From Phellopilus nigrolimitatus (Eukaryota > Basidiomycota > Agaricomycetes > Hymenochaetales > Hymenochaetaceae), in the NCBI GenBank assembly GCA_021029095.1, contig JAJOHG010000185.1:1-50613 (forward strand): DNA of 50,613 bases, written 5' to 3'. Shown piece after piece: positions 11,350 through 21,071 of this stretch. The position numbers and the translations under genes were made by a program. The notes under the pieces are model-generated. The model did not search any database. It was not told where the DNA came from and saw only the letters and a program-made list of their open reading frames with translations. Numbering within the stretch: position 1 is the stretch's first letter; each line of letters begins with the position of its first letter.

Positions 11350-12020
11350 GCCGCTCTCACTTTTGGTTGCGCGCATGCGGAGCGTCGGCATAAGTGGCAG
11401 CGGGATCGGTGGCGGGATCGAGCGAGCCGAGTGCCGGTTCAGCGGCGGGGGTTTTTTTTTGGTACCAAAAAAAGGAGGCGGAGACGGGATTAAGACAAGT
11501 AGCTATGTGAAAAAAGGCTGCGTGTGTACTGAAAAAAATAAGCATGTGTTTAATGTGTCAATAGGTGGATTTGACCTACCTGCAAGTGGTGAAAAAAGCG
11601 GCGGCGCTGGTGTGTCGGGATCGTGCCCAATAAAGAAAGCAATGATCGGCGCACAATTGATCGGCGGCGACGGGGGCTGTCCTGAATAAGCGTAGATTAG
11701 TTTTATGTAAGTTATGTCATGTTGTATTTATCGCGCTAGGTAATTCTGCGAGGGGCCAGAGCAAAGCAAAAACGTGCCAGACTGGGAAAGGGGCACGTGA
11801 TGCGACATTCTGCAAGTGCCGTCCACTTTTGGCATAGATCAGGGCTTGCCGGGGTGCCGGGCATGGCCTCCAGATGCCTGCCGGTGCCCAGAAGCCCTGC
11901 CGGGCAGGGTTTAAAACTAGCACGGTAGGGAAAACCTGGGAAATGCGATAACTACCGGCCAGGTAATCTGATATTGGTTGGTACGGCTCCGACATCACGC
12001 CGAGGACGCCGATCGGATTA

Positions 12021-12498
12021 GCTAATTTTGAACTGGAATGCTGCGTATGTCCGCTCTGACGCAGCACTTCACTTCAAAATTAGCGCATTCCCCCTGATAT
12101 CACCCCTAGTCAATTCAAGAACCCTAGCTACGCTTTGCAACACATACAGACTCATCAAGAGATGGAATCATACAATTGATTCCATGTCTGAGGTACGCAG
12201 CCGGCCCCACCACAGCCGAGGATTGCATTAGTATGTATTTATATTCCTTGCACAGAAATCACATCGATGGGCTACGCAGCGCAGGCGCATATCAAGATAG
12301 CAGCGCGAAGATGCTGCGCTACCATCAGTCTCGCGCGCGCCGTGCCGTGATGACTCGATATGTGTTGAGAAGCGCATATACGGTTACGGAATCGGCTATT
12401 GTAGGGATAGGCTGTGATATCCTGCGCAATGTGCTAATTTTGAAGTGAAGTGCTGCGTATGTCTGCACCGACGCAGCACTCAAGTTCTGAGCTTATAT
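12021..12498. repeat. MITE-like inverted repeat with hairpin ends
   Basis: The segment starting ACGCAGCACTTCACTTCAAA at 12059 recurs in inverted orientation ending at about 12458, and the match extends about 50 bp inward with mismatches. Both ends also carry a local hairpin, GCTGCGT-ATGTCYGC-loop-ACGCAGC (12041-12066 and 12452-12478). The interior has no coding potential. This fits a roughly 400-bp MITE or two nested short elements. I find no confident target-site duplication. Confidence 0.55.
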
Positions 12499-12655
12499 AG
12501 CCAGCTCGATCTATCAGTTTTGTCCCCTCACCAGACCCGCCTTTCTCTCCCTGCTTATTCTATCCCATCCTCTGCTCTTATACTCACTATGCGCATATTC
12601 TGGTCGGATCGCTGCATGTACTCCAGGTCTCCCATGCAACGGCAGATCTGTGAAG

Positions 12656-13041
12656 ATGCCGCCCTGGATATGGGGCGTGCGTGGTACGGGTCGGCGTTGG
12701 TTTCCGTGGAAATCAGGTGAGTTCATCTTCATTATATTCTTTTGGTTTATTTATACAGGTGCTTACATTCGCTCCTTCAGGTCCACGGTGCATTGGGGCG
12801 GGTTCGGGAAAAACGGCGTTGTCGATTATAGAAACCACCTGACAGTCCGCTACCGACGGAGGATCGTTTCTTTGTATGGAGGGGTGTGGCATGAATCATC
12901 GGTCGAGCACGTACCCTTCGAGGACGATAAGCAGGCATACTATGTAAGTGTTCCTGTATATCGACATAATAATGGTGACTTACAAAGTCGCTACAGTGCG
13001 GCGAGGAGTGGGGGAAGTTCTACTGGCCGGCTCAATTTTAA
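12656..13041 (+). CDS. Possible small spliced gene, product unknown (96 aa)
   Basis: Three exons (12656-12716, 12759-12943, 12997-13041) join in phase through good GTGAGT/ACAG and GTAAGT/ACAG introns to a 96-aa reading frame rich in Trp, Tyr and Gly. It includes HWGGFGKNGVVDYRNHLTV and SSVEHVPFEDDKQAYY and ends WGKFYWPAQF. The upstream reading frame stays open and hydrophobic but has no ATG, so the true start may be missing or lie in an unseen exon. A TATATA motif lies near 12492. I do not recognise the protein. It may be a remnant of a longer gene disrupted by neighbouring repeats. Confidence 0.45.
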
Positions 13042-13914
13042 GGATGGACTCTGCGTCTTCATTGCTTTTTGTTTTTGCTCTACTACATCTACATCTAAAT
13101 ATTTTTCTGCTTTCGTGCTCTGTAATCTCAAAATGCTGTCTCCTAATTTGTTTTCTTTTTTGCTTGGTACTTGGTGCTTTTCCGAAACATTCTGAATTAT
13201 TTTGGTGTGTACAATAATAAAAGAAATTAAGTACTACTTACGATACATTCATAGAGTAGACGATTATGAGGACCTTTTGTCCGAGGAGCGGGCTCTGGGC
13301 ACTTACAGCTCTGCAAAATGAATGACAGTTGCCGCGGGTCAGATTGAAATGAAAGAGTTTACGAATTATTCGGACTTAACCAAATTTGACGTATTCGGGC
13401 AAGCTACCACGATATTTATCTTGTATTGCTAGACATAAACATGGAATAAATGTGTCAGGTATGGCGCAGATTAAGTATGCATCGAGTAAGTACCATATAT
13501 ACCTGCGAAAAAACACTGTGCTTGCAAATTCAAGGAAATTGATGATTTCTTGAGGATTATCCTTTCATTTATTTGAAATACTGAGCATTGCTGCGGCGTA
13601 GTCTAACCCGTTATACTATTTATATCTTGGTAATCATTTGAACGTGCTTTTCCATCAAGATGGCTTGCTAGTACAGAAAGTCCAAGAAAATAACATGAAC
13701 TCAAATCATCCAAAAAAATCAGTACCTATTTCTTGTTTCTCATATGTATCAGAGGCAAATGGCTCGTAGAGTTTTACAACAATTTTGAGTGCTTTTTGTG
13801 TGAACGACATGGATGAGAACCACCTTCCTTTTTAGGGGTTTTCTGACCTGTAAATGAGGTTACGTGATCAAGCGCCGTAGGCGACTAGTTATATTATTAT
13901 TACCTCATCCGCCA
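13042..13914. other. Gene-free spacer before the hAT-like element
   Basis: AT-rich DNA with no open frame of interest, no tandem repeat and no recognisable RNA gene. It ends at the left copy of the target-site duplication (13915-13922). Confidence 0.5.
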
Positions 13915-13922
13915 CGTTCAGC

Positions 13923-13941
13923 TAGGGCTCACCACGAGTCC
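13923..13941 (+). repeat. Left terminal inverted repeat of the hAT-like element
   Basis: TAGGGCTCACCACGAGTCC, matching the right end at 18 of 19 positions. The preceding 8 bases CGTTCAGC are repeated after the right end. Confidence 0.92.
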
Positions 13942-14229
13942 ACCCGTGGGTTGACCCGGACCCGTTGGCGGGTCACCCGTGACGAAAAAACCTCGACCCG
14001 GACCCGCCTTGACCTGGATCCGTTGGGACACGGATCCACGGGTCCTCAGAAACCCGCGGGTGCGGGTCAAGCGGGTCGACGGTTAGTTCACGGGTTTTTG
14101 TATCATTTATTATAATACATGTAGTAAAGACGAAAGAAATCATGGGAGCACCTGGGAGCCCAGAGAGTTTGGCCCACGTGCGATTCGAGTACCATCGGCC
14201 TTGCAAGAACGTCGAGGCTAGAATGAGCA

Positions 14230-15880
14230 CTGCAAGAAGCGTACAACGAGGGGAGAAGGCAGAAGCGGCTCGGGCACGAACATGGACGTCATCGAGTACT
14301 TTGTTGCACCGTCCATGAACGTGTCGCCCGATGCGTCTGGAAGAGAAGGTGAGTTAGAAAGATAGGTGACGCGAAAGGACAGGCCGAGAGGACCGACCTT
14401 GTACTCCATCGTGAACTCGCCCTTTCCCTGTGTCTGTCCGCGCAGCTGGCTCGAGTATCCGAACATGTTGTTCAGTGCCACCTCTGCCGTCACCGTGAAC
14501 TCGTCGTCGTGCACCTCGCTGTCCAGGATCGTCCCCCGCCGGGACGTGACACCGCCGATCACACTGCCTAAAAGCAATCGTCAGCGCCAGCCAGCCAACA
14601 AGAGAAAAACCCGCAAAAAAGAAAGAAAGAAAAAACGCTACGCACTCTGGAATTCGACGGGCGCGACGACCTCGACGGTCATGATCGGCTCGAGGATCAC
14701 CGACTGCGTTTTGGCGTAGTTCTCGCACAGGGCCACGATCGTGCAGACGCGGAAGGCAAGTTCGGATGAGTCGACGACGTGGAACGTGCCGTCCTTGAGC
14801 ACGAAGCGGATGCTCGTGATCGGCGCGCCGCACAGCGAGCCCTTCAAAATCGCAGCCTTGAAGCCCTTCTCGATGCTGGGAATGTACTGCTCCCGCTCAT
14901 GACGATGTTCTCGAACTCCGTGTCGCGCCCCGTCTCGGGGTCGCTCTCCATCGGCTCGAAGTAGCCCGCGATGCGCGCGAACTGGCCCGCGCCGCCCGTC
15001 TGCTTGCGGTGCGTGTATACGAACTCGCAGCGCCGCGTCGGCGTCTCGCGGTACGCGACCTGCGGGCGGCCCGTTAAAACACTCGACGCCGTACTCGCGG
15101 CACATGCGCTCGACGTACACCTCGAGGTGCAGCTCGCCCATGCCCGACACGATCGTCTCCTTGCTCTCGTGGTCGATGTGCACGCGGAACGTCGGGTCCT
15201 CGCGCTGGAAGCGCTGCAGCGCACACGAGAAGTTCGGCGTCTCCTGCCCGACGGGCTTCAGCGCGAGCGACACGACCGGCTCGGGCACGAACATGGACGT
15301 CATCGAGTACTTCGTCGCGCCGTCCGTGAACGTGTCGCCCGACGCGCACTTGACGCCGAAGATCGCGCAGATCTCGCTGGCCCGATCGACTCGATGTCCT
15401 CCATCTCGTTGCTGTGCATGCGCACGAGCCGCAGCACCTTGACCTTCTTGCTCGTGCGCGTGTGGAAGATGTGCTGCGCCTTCTTCAGGCTGCCCTGGTA
15501 CACGCGCATGTACGTCAGCTGCCCGAAGCGGCTCTCCTCGAGCTTGAACGCGAGCGCGACGAGCGGCGCCTCTGCCGCGGGCACGAGCGCGACCGGCGGT
15601 GCGGAGAGCGGCAGCGTCACGTCGTGCGCGACCACGCGCATTTCGGCCGGAGGTACGCGCACACGCCGTCGAGCAGCAGCTGCGCTGCCGTGTTCTTGAT
15701 CGCGGACCCGATGGACGCCGCCAGTGTAGTAGAGGATGTGCTCGGTGAGCGTCGTCTTGCCCAAGTCGATGTGCGTGGACACGCCGATGTTGCGCTGCTT
15801 GCGCAAGGGGACCCGCGGGTATTGAAAAATCACAAAATCTCGACCCGGACCCGTGACAATCCGTTTCCCACGGATCACCC
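14230..15880 (-). pseudogene. Captured, rearranged mitochondrial elongation factor G1 gene fragment
   Basis: Read on the minus strand it begins with the P-loop region ([20 protein letters not shown]), then jumps to the end of the G domain, so most of the GTPase core (G2-G5) is deleted. Domain II follows ([19 protein letters not shown]), then domain III ([20 protein letters not shown]) and domain IV (the [14 protein letters not shown] region, in another frame). Domain V comes last, with [18 protein letters not shown], the [15 protein letters not shown] block and [15 protein letters not shown] second copy of the domain II piece (14240-14345) lies beyond domain V. Frame changes at several points make it non-functional as EF-G. 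An intact-looking intron (GTGCGT to TTTTAG, about 14568-14646) is retained, so the capture was from genomic DNA and not from mRNA. Confidence 0.88.
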
Positions 15881-15947
15881 GTCAACGGGTGATCCGTGAA
15901 TACGGATCTGTAGTCCGGGTTTGGTCACGGGTCCTCACGGGTTTTAA

Positions 15948-15966
15948 GGACTCGTGGTGAGCTCTA
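15948..15966 (-). repeat. Right terminal inverted repeat of the hAT-like element
   Basis: On the minus strand this reads TAGAGCTCACCACGAGTCC. It is followed on the plus strand by the second CGTTCAGC target-site copy (15967-15974). Confidence 0.92.
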
Positions 15967-16099
15967 CGTTCAGCCCCATCAGATTTCTTTCTAAGTCCAA
16001 CTGTCACCATTGTCGTCCTTGTCGCATTACACCAGAGCTTGGCCGATTTATTGGGTATCCGAAGGACCATCACTACGTAAAGACACACCTCTGCCGAGT

Positions 16100-19000
16100 A
16101 TGGCTGCTGATATTTCCTTTAACGATTTTGTCCGGGAGCGTAGCCTCGTCCCCGAAGATGATCAGGAGAACCAAGTCAAGGCGGGAGGAGTTGTAACTAT
16201 GCTTTTCACGCCCTTGGGGGCTTCAGCACAGTATTACAACACACCTAAGAACTGGGCCGTGTTTCTTCAAGATGAACCTACTTCCGGTTCAAGCAATCTT
16301 TCTCAAGCCAGCATCGTTCGCAGCCTTTTCCGCCTCACAGGTCGCTTCAATGACGAGCTTCTCGCAAGTCTAGGCTCAGCTGATCCTGCAAAGCGAACTC
16401 TTGCCAGATGCGCCTTTCAATACACAGAAGAACGGCCAGGACGTACGGATTTTTACCATGGTCTTGTGCTATCCATGACATTTGACAAGTTCAGCTGGGC
16501 ACTCAACTCTTCGGACGATATGACTCAGCAAGTCGACAATCGGCCCCTGCAAACGCCAATTGTCACTGAGTCTGAGATCCCGAAAACAATAGAAAAAGTA
16601 TACGAGCTTTACGAACAGTGGCCAGAGACCGTATCTACCTTTGCAGGGCACTGGATTCGTGTGAAGGATGCTGTGGAAATGCAGTCGACTGTACTTTCCA
16701 ATGAATCGTCCACTGATAACACTTCGGAGGAGTCACCATTATACAACACTCGGAGGCAAAAGCTCCGCGGAGTCTTAGGAACACTGGTGGATGGAGTGCA
16801 GGAGACGGATTCCATGATGCAGATTGCATTGGTGGAAAATAACTTTTGCCTTGCAGCAATCGGATTGTTTGCATTATTCTTGGTAAGCGCTATCCTCATG
16901 GGATGTTGTTTTTCGTGATTAACAACTGTTGTCTTCATGGGATGCAGCGTGATGAACATGTGAAGACACATGGTGAAGACGCGCCACCAAAGTCACTGGC
17001 AGACCTGTTGAGGTACATATTGCACCCAAGTCTCTTCATTTGTCGCCATTCTTATTAGCCAACCAGTGAGGTTCACAACGACTTGCCTGATCATATCAAA
17101 AATCTACACGACTATGATCTTTTGCGGCCCCTGTACGCCATGGGCGCGGTATCGCCCCTTTTATTACTCAGCCATCTCCAGATCACAATCAGTGGAAGGA
17201 ACAGAGTGCCACTGTACGGTCTGGCCCAGGTAATGCTCTTCGGTTTCATGCGATGCAGGTTGGATTTTAATGGCCTGCCATAGATGATTCGTCACCGTGC
17301 CCTGCGCCCTGATTGGAAAAGAAGTGTAGTCGAGCGGAGACTGCTGAACATTGTTCTCGATATGGCTGTTGAAGGTCGTAGTGTTTTTAAGCGCTTGATT
17401 GGAAATGCAGTGGATGACTGGAGAGCGTTGCACGTGTTGGATTCCGAGTATAGTTGCACAGCGACCGTCGAAGTGCAAGACTGGGATGCGGAATACCAGA
17501 GGAGAGTTGATGAGAACTCAGCTGATCTGGTTATTGTCAACTGCATAACATCATCGCTTGCGGCGATGGGAAAGAAGAAGCGTATCGAAGCTATCAACCT
17601 CAAAGATAAGAACCCAGGATGGTTTACAGAAGCTCTTAGGACTAGTGCTTCGAAGCCGAATTCTGTGGCCTCCAGCAGACCTCCATCGTCTAAGCCCAAT
17701 GACTTGACTGGCAAGCACGAGCTGTCCAAGAAACGGAAATCTCAACATGGCGCACCTTCGAGACGAAGGCGCGATGCTAAGCCTGTCTCGCGTGGAACTG
17801 GAACTCAAAAACCCCTCGGAAAGAAACCCCGTGCACAGCTTACAAAGAAACGCGGCAGAAGTGACCAGGAGCGTACCCATGACACCGAGGATGAGGATGA
17901 AAGTGAGTCTTCATCAAGAGGAAACTCGCCTATACCCAAACGAGGCCGGCGAGGAAAAGGACCTTCCGCCACGATGGAATCTACGGAGTCAGAAGGCGAT
18001 GACGATCACGCAGATCAGGTCGCGAAGCGCGGGAAGAAGCGTCTAATCCGCAGTGAATCGAGTTCACCGGAGACCATCAAACGCCCACGAAAAGACCCGA
18101 AGGATATGCAATCAGACCTCCCACCTCACATCCGAGGTTCGGATACCGTGCAGGCGGACTTTCACCCAACTGGTGATGATATAGAACGTTTTATGGTGGA
18201 GGATGGAAAGAAAGGAAAAGTGCTTGATGATGGAAAAGAGAAGGATGAAGAAGCCGACCACCAGTCAAGTAGTACAGAGGAATCATCGGAGGATATTCCT
18301 GAAAGTGACGGGGGGTCCGTCGCGTTTGATGATGCAGAGTACAAGATAGATGGGGTCACACTGAAACCTCGTCCCTCGAAGCACATATTTAAAATACGCA
18401 GTGCGTTCAAATCTTCCCCCCCACAGGTGAGTTTTCACTCTAGATCCAAAACACGAATCCTGACCACTCTCACAGCCTACTGTTTTGTCTCATACAATGG
18501 GGTTCATACCAATACCTCATAACCCGCCTCATCCGCATGAAGATGAAGTTTTGACACAAACTTCGGCACTGACCCCCCTTCCCGACACACAGTGTACAGA
18601 AGGTCACGATTCTAATGGGCTAGAGACGGGCCCACTTTCCGCTCTACGGCATAGGTTCGTTCTTGACTGGGATACAAGACGCTTCTATCATCCAGTTTGG
18701 AAATCTCAAGTACGTCCATGTCATATGTTGTCCGGTTTGACCGAGGATTCGCTGAGAATGAATTTAGGTCGAGATGGTCAACAACGTGGCTAAGTCACCT
18801 GTCCGGGACATCCCTCGAAAGTTATCTGAAATCAGGACGGTTGTGACTATTCGACGGCAGGATTTTGACGAAATGACGGAAGACGAAAAGCGACTGGTGT
18901 ACAAGGACCATCACATACATGTGAGCGGGAAAAGGCTGCCCGGTCGTGAACTTTACGGGATCGACAGCTGGCAATCGCGGAACATCGAAGCCATTCTTGA

Positions 19001-20375
19001 TTGCTCCATGCTACGCCAATGTCGTGGTGAGTTTTGCATGCTTGTCGCTGGCAATTTCACTTATCGTTCGACCACAGACAACACGACCGGAGATCCTAAA
19101 AAGGTCTTTTCTTCCGCATCTCTCGCGCAGATCATGAAAAAGCGTCTGAATATGCAGGAGCATCGCAAGGACTGGATACGCTGGGAGATCGACAGAACTC
19201 AGAGGGATGGATTTTTAATATTGCCCGATGATCATCCGTTGAAAATCAAAGAGGGGAGCACTCCTAAGACCAAGCCAAAACCTCATCCCATCTGGTGCCT
19301 TACCTTGGCCGATATACCCCTTACTGGTGCCATGCTGGCTTTGTAAGTAAATGTCCGTAAAGTGATCCTTCGTGCACTAATAACTGCCGATAGACCATTC
19401 GATGACCTCTCAAGGTTTACTCTAAATGACCAAAAGGATTATACGTGGCAGACCAGAGTTGGGCCGACAGGAATGTCTTCGCAATGGCTTTCTGCTGCCC
19501 TTCAATCGTCCCATTCCGACTGGCATTGCGATGCCGGAGCTATGGACACCTTCATTCACGTTGCTGCGGGTGCAACTTCTTGGATGATTAATGAGAACTC
19601 CGGTGCGATGGTTAGAAAGGAGGGCTGGCTGGGTGAGAATGATCCGTTTTTCCGTGCGTTTATAAATGAGGGCGATGACTTGTGCGTGACTTTTTTTCTC
19701 GTACAATCCCAACCTAATTAATCCGCATGCTTATAACATAGATACATTCATGGTGGCACCCCATATGCGGTTCTAACCTTGGATGATGCCATCTGCGTGG
19801 GAAGTCGTTTCTTCTGTTCCATGCACTTCAAGAAAGTCGCTGAGGGGATGGTGCATGAGCATTTTTTTGGAGATAAGACCACCCGGGCCAACGCAGAGCA
19901 CTCTCGTGCCGCCCTGCTCCTCATGAAGGGCTTATGTGCCTTTTATGACGAATACCGTCGTAATAAGGATATGCGTGGATGTGAGTGTCAAATGTTCTAC
20001 AGGACGCGCTGTCAGACTGAAGGTGACCTAGACCGTATGCCCGTTCCGGATGATTTGTGCTGGCTCATCGCTATCGTCATGCACTTGGATAGGTTGGCCC
20101 CTTTGCTTCCAAAGACTGCGGTTCGGCGGCCATGGCAGGAAACACCGCAGTTCAAGGCGGATTTTGTATACGCCAAGAAGAAGGCAGAAGCATTCGTGGA
20201 GAAGCTGAAGAAGACTAATCAGGATGATTTGCTGGCGGAAGTCTGCGGATACTTCAGGGTTATGGTGCATCCTTTCAACTGCTTGAATGAGGAAAGGGCG
20301 GTTGAAACACGTTGTTTCTGTAAGCATGGTGGACATGCGGATCTTCCACCTTCTGTGGATGGTCCAACCATGTGA
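16100..20375 (+). CDS. Large JmjC-like protein, distal iron ligand apparently lost
   Basis: Eight exons join in phase (16100-16882, 16948-17012, 17067-17229, 17284-18426, 18476-18709, 18768-19342, 19394-19681, 19742-20375) to 1294 aa. The N-terminal 340 residues are globular and unrecognised. Residues about 410-720 form a long basic/acidic disordered tract with nuclear-localisation-like KKRK and KRGRRGK clusters. The C-terminal third is a JmjC-type double-stranded beta-helix, whose members bind Fe(II) and 2-oxoglutarate and often demethylate histone lysines. The first metal pair is clear in SDWHCDAGAMDTF (His about 1032, Asp about 1034). The expected distal His, normally in a TPHAV-like motif, reads TPYAV (Tyr about 1092). 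Catalysis is therefore doubtful. The hAT-like element sits 126 bp upstream of the ATG. N- and C-terminal halves could be separate genes, but the phases support one. Confidence 0.75.
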
Positions 20376-21071
20376 TCTGAAGCGAATGAAAGGGCTATGT
20401 CGGTATGGAGTGGGGAAGGAGAGAACGGTGAGTAGGGAGAAGTCGAGAATGGGGTGGTGTGATCTTATTCCACTCTGCTTTTTTTGCATGGTAGTCATGG
20501 ATGTGTTCGCACCAGATAAATCATGTGAAATACACAACTGGGAAAAATGCATGTAATTATATATTTGTCTGGCAGGAAAGTTGGATTAATTCGAGGAGCG
20601 TTCCATTCAGCGCGTGGGAACAAATGTGAGCCGAATGTGGTTGTGCCATGATGCCCGTGCGCAACGACTTGTCTTCACCACATCAACACCAGCCATAGCC
20701 CGGGGGGAGAAGGTGCGTGCTTGCGTCTTTTTCTTTTTCTTTGCCCCATCTTGCGCTGCTTAGAGCGACCAATTAGGAGCTGCAGCGCGGAGGGGTGGTG
20801 TGTGCATTGCTGTTATGCCACCTCAGATTTTCTGAGGGGCGATGGCTTGCATGCAGCTTCATTCGCTTCGCTTTTTTGCCCCGCCTTGCGCTGCTTAGAG
20901 CGACCAATTAGGAGCTGCAGCGCGGAGGGGTGGTGTGTGCATTGCTGTTATGCCACCTCAGATCTTCTGAGGGGCGATGGCTTGCACGCAGCTTCATTCG
21001 CTTCGCTTTTCTTGCCCTGCGACCAATGAATGAAAACTGACCATTGTCCCAGGTATATTCAATCTCCGATT
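20376..21071 (+). promoter_or_regulatory. Intergenic region and promoter of the TET/JBP gene
   Basis: About 700 bp between two co-oriented dioxygenase-type genes. It carries the 135-bp tandem duplication listed separately, ending about 60 bp before the TET/JBP start codon. I see no other gene in it. Confidence 0.5.
20743..21012. repeat. Two tandem 135-bp repeats upstream of the TET/JBP gene
   Basis: Copies at 20743-20877 and 20878-21012 are about 97% identical and start GCCCCRYCTTGCGCTGC. A trace of a third copy (GCCCTGCGACCAATGA) follows at 21014. Each copy holds the CCAAT-containing segment GCGACCAATTAGGAGCTGC and the palindrome CCTCAGATYTTCTGAGG. CCAAT boxes are common fungal activator sites, so duplication could change promoter strength; that is inference. 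Confidence 0.85.

Larger units (their letters stand above)
11157..12655. other. Repeat-bearing intergenic region 3' of the KDZ gene
   Basis: Contains the 68-bp pair at 11214 and the inverted-repeat module at 12021-12498. A GC-rich patch at 11840-11910 is rich in GCCGGGC / GCCCTGCCGGGCAGG palindromes and has the look of dispersed repeat DNA. Open frames here (for example 11231-11689) run through homopolymers and repeats and have no recognisable domain, so I do not call them. Confidence 0.45.
13923..15966. mobile_element. Non-autonomous hAT-like DNA transposon carrying a captured EF-G1 fragment
   Basis: The element has matching 19-bp ends: TAGGGCTCACCACGAGTCC at 13923 and, in reverse, TAGAGCTCACCACGAGTCC ending at 15966 (one mismatch). 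It is flanked by the identical 8-bp duplication CGTTCAGC at 13915-13922 and 15967-15974. An 8-bp duplication plus ends of the form TAGNG is the signature of the hAT superfamily. The first and last 170 bases are crowded with GACCCG / CGGGTC and GGATCCGT-like motifs in both orientations, as expected of subterminal transposase-binding sites. There is no transposase. The whole interior is a rearranged fragment of a mitochondrial elongation factor G gene. The near-perfect ends and duplication suggest a fairly recent insertion. Confidence 0.92.

Noticed and set aside
13042..13914. Search for an autonomous hAT transposase near the captured-gene element
   Set aside because: No frame with a hAT catalytic or BED-finger pattern is present in the window.
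14971..15699. 242-codon plus-strand frame inside the hAT-like element
   Set aside because: Antisense shadow of the GC-rich EF-G1 fragment; the minus strand carries the recognisable protein.
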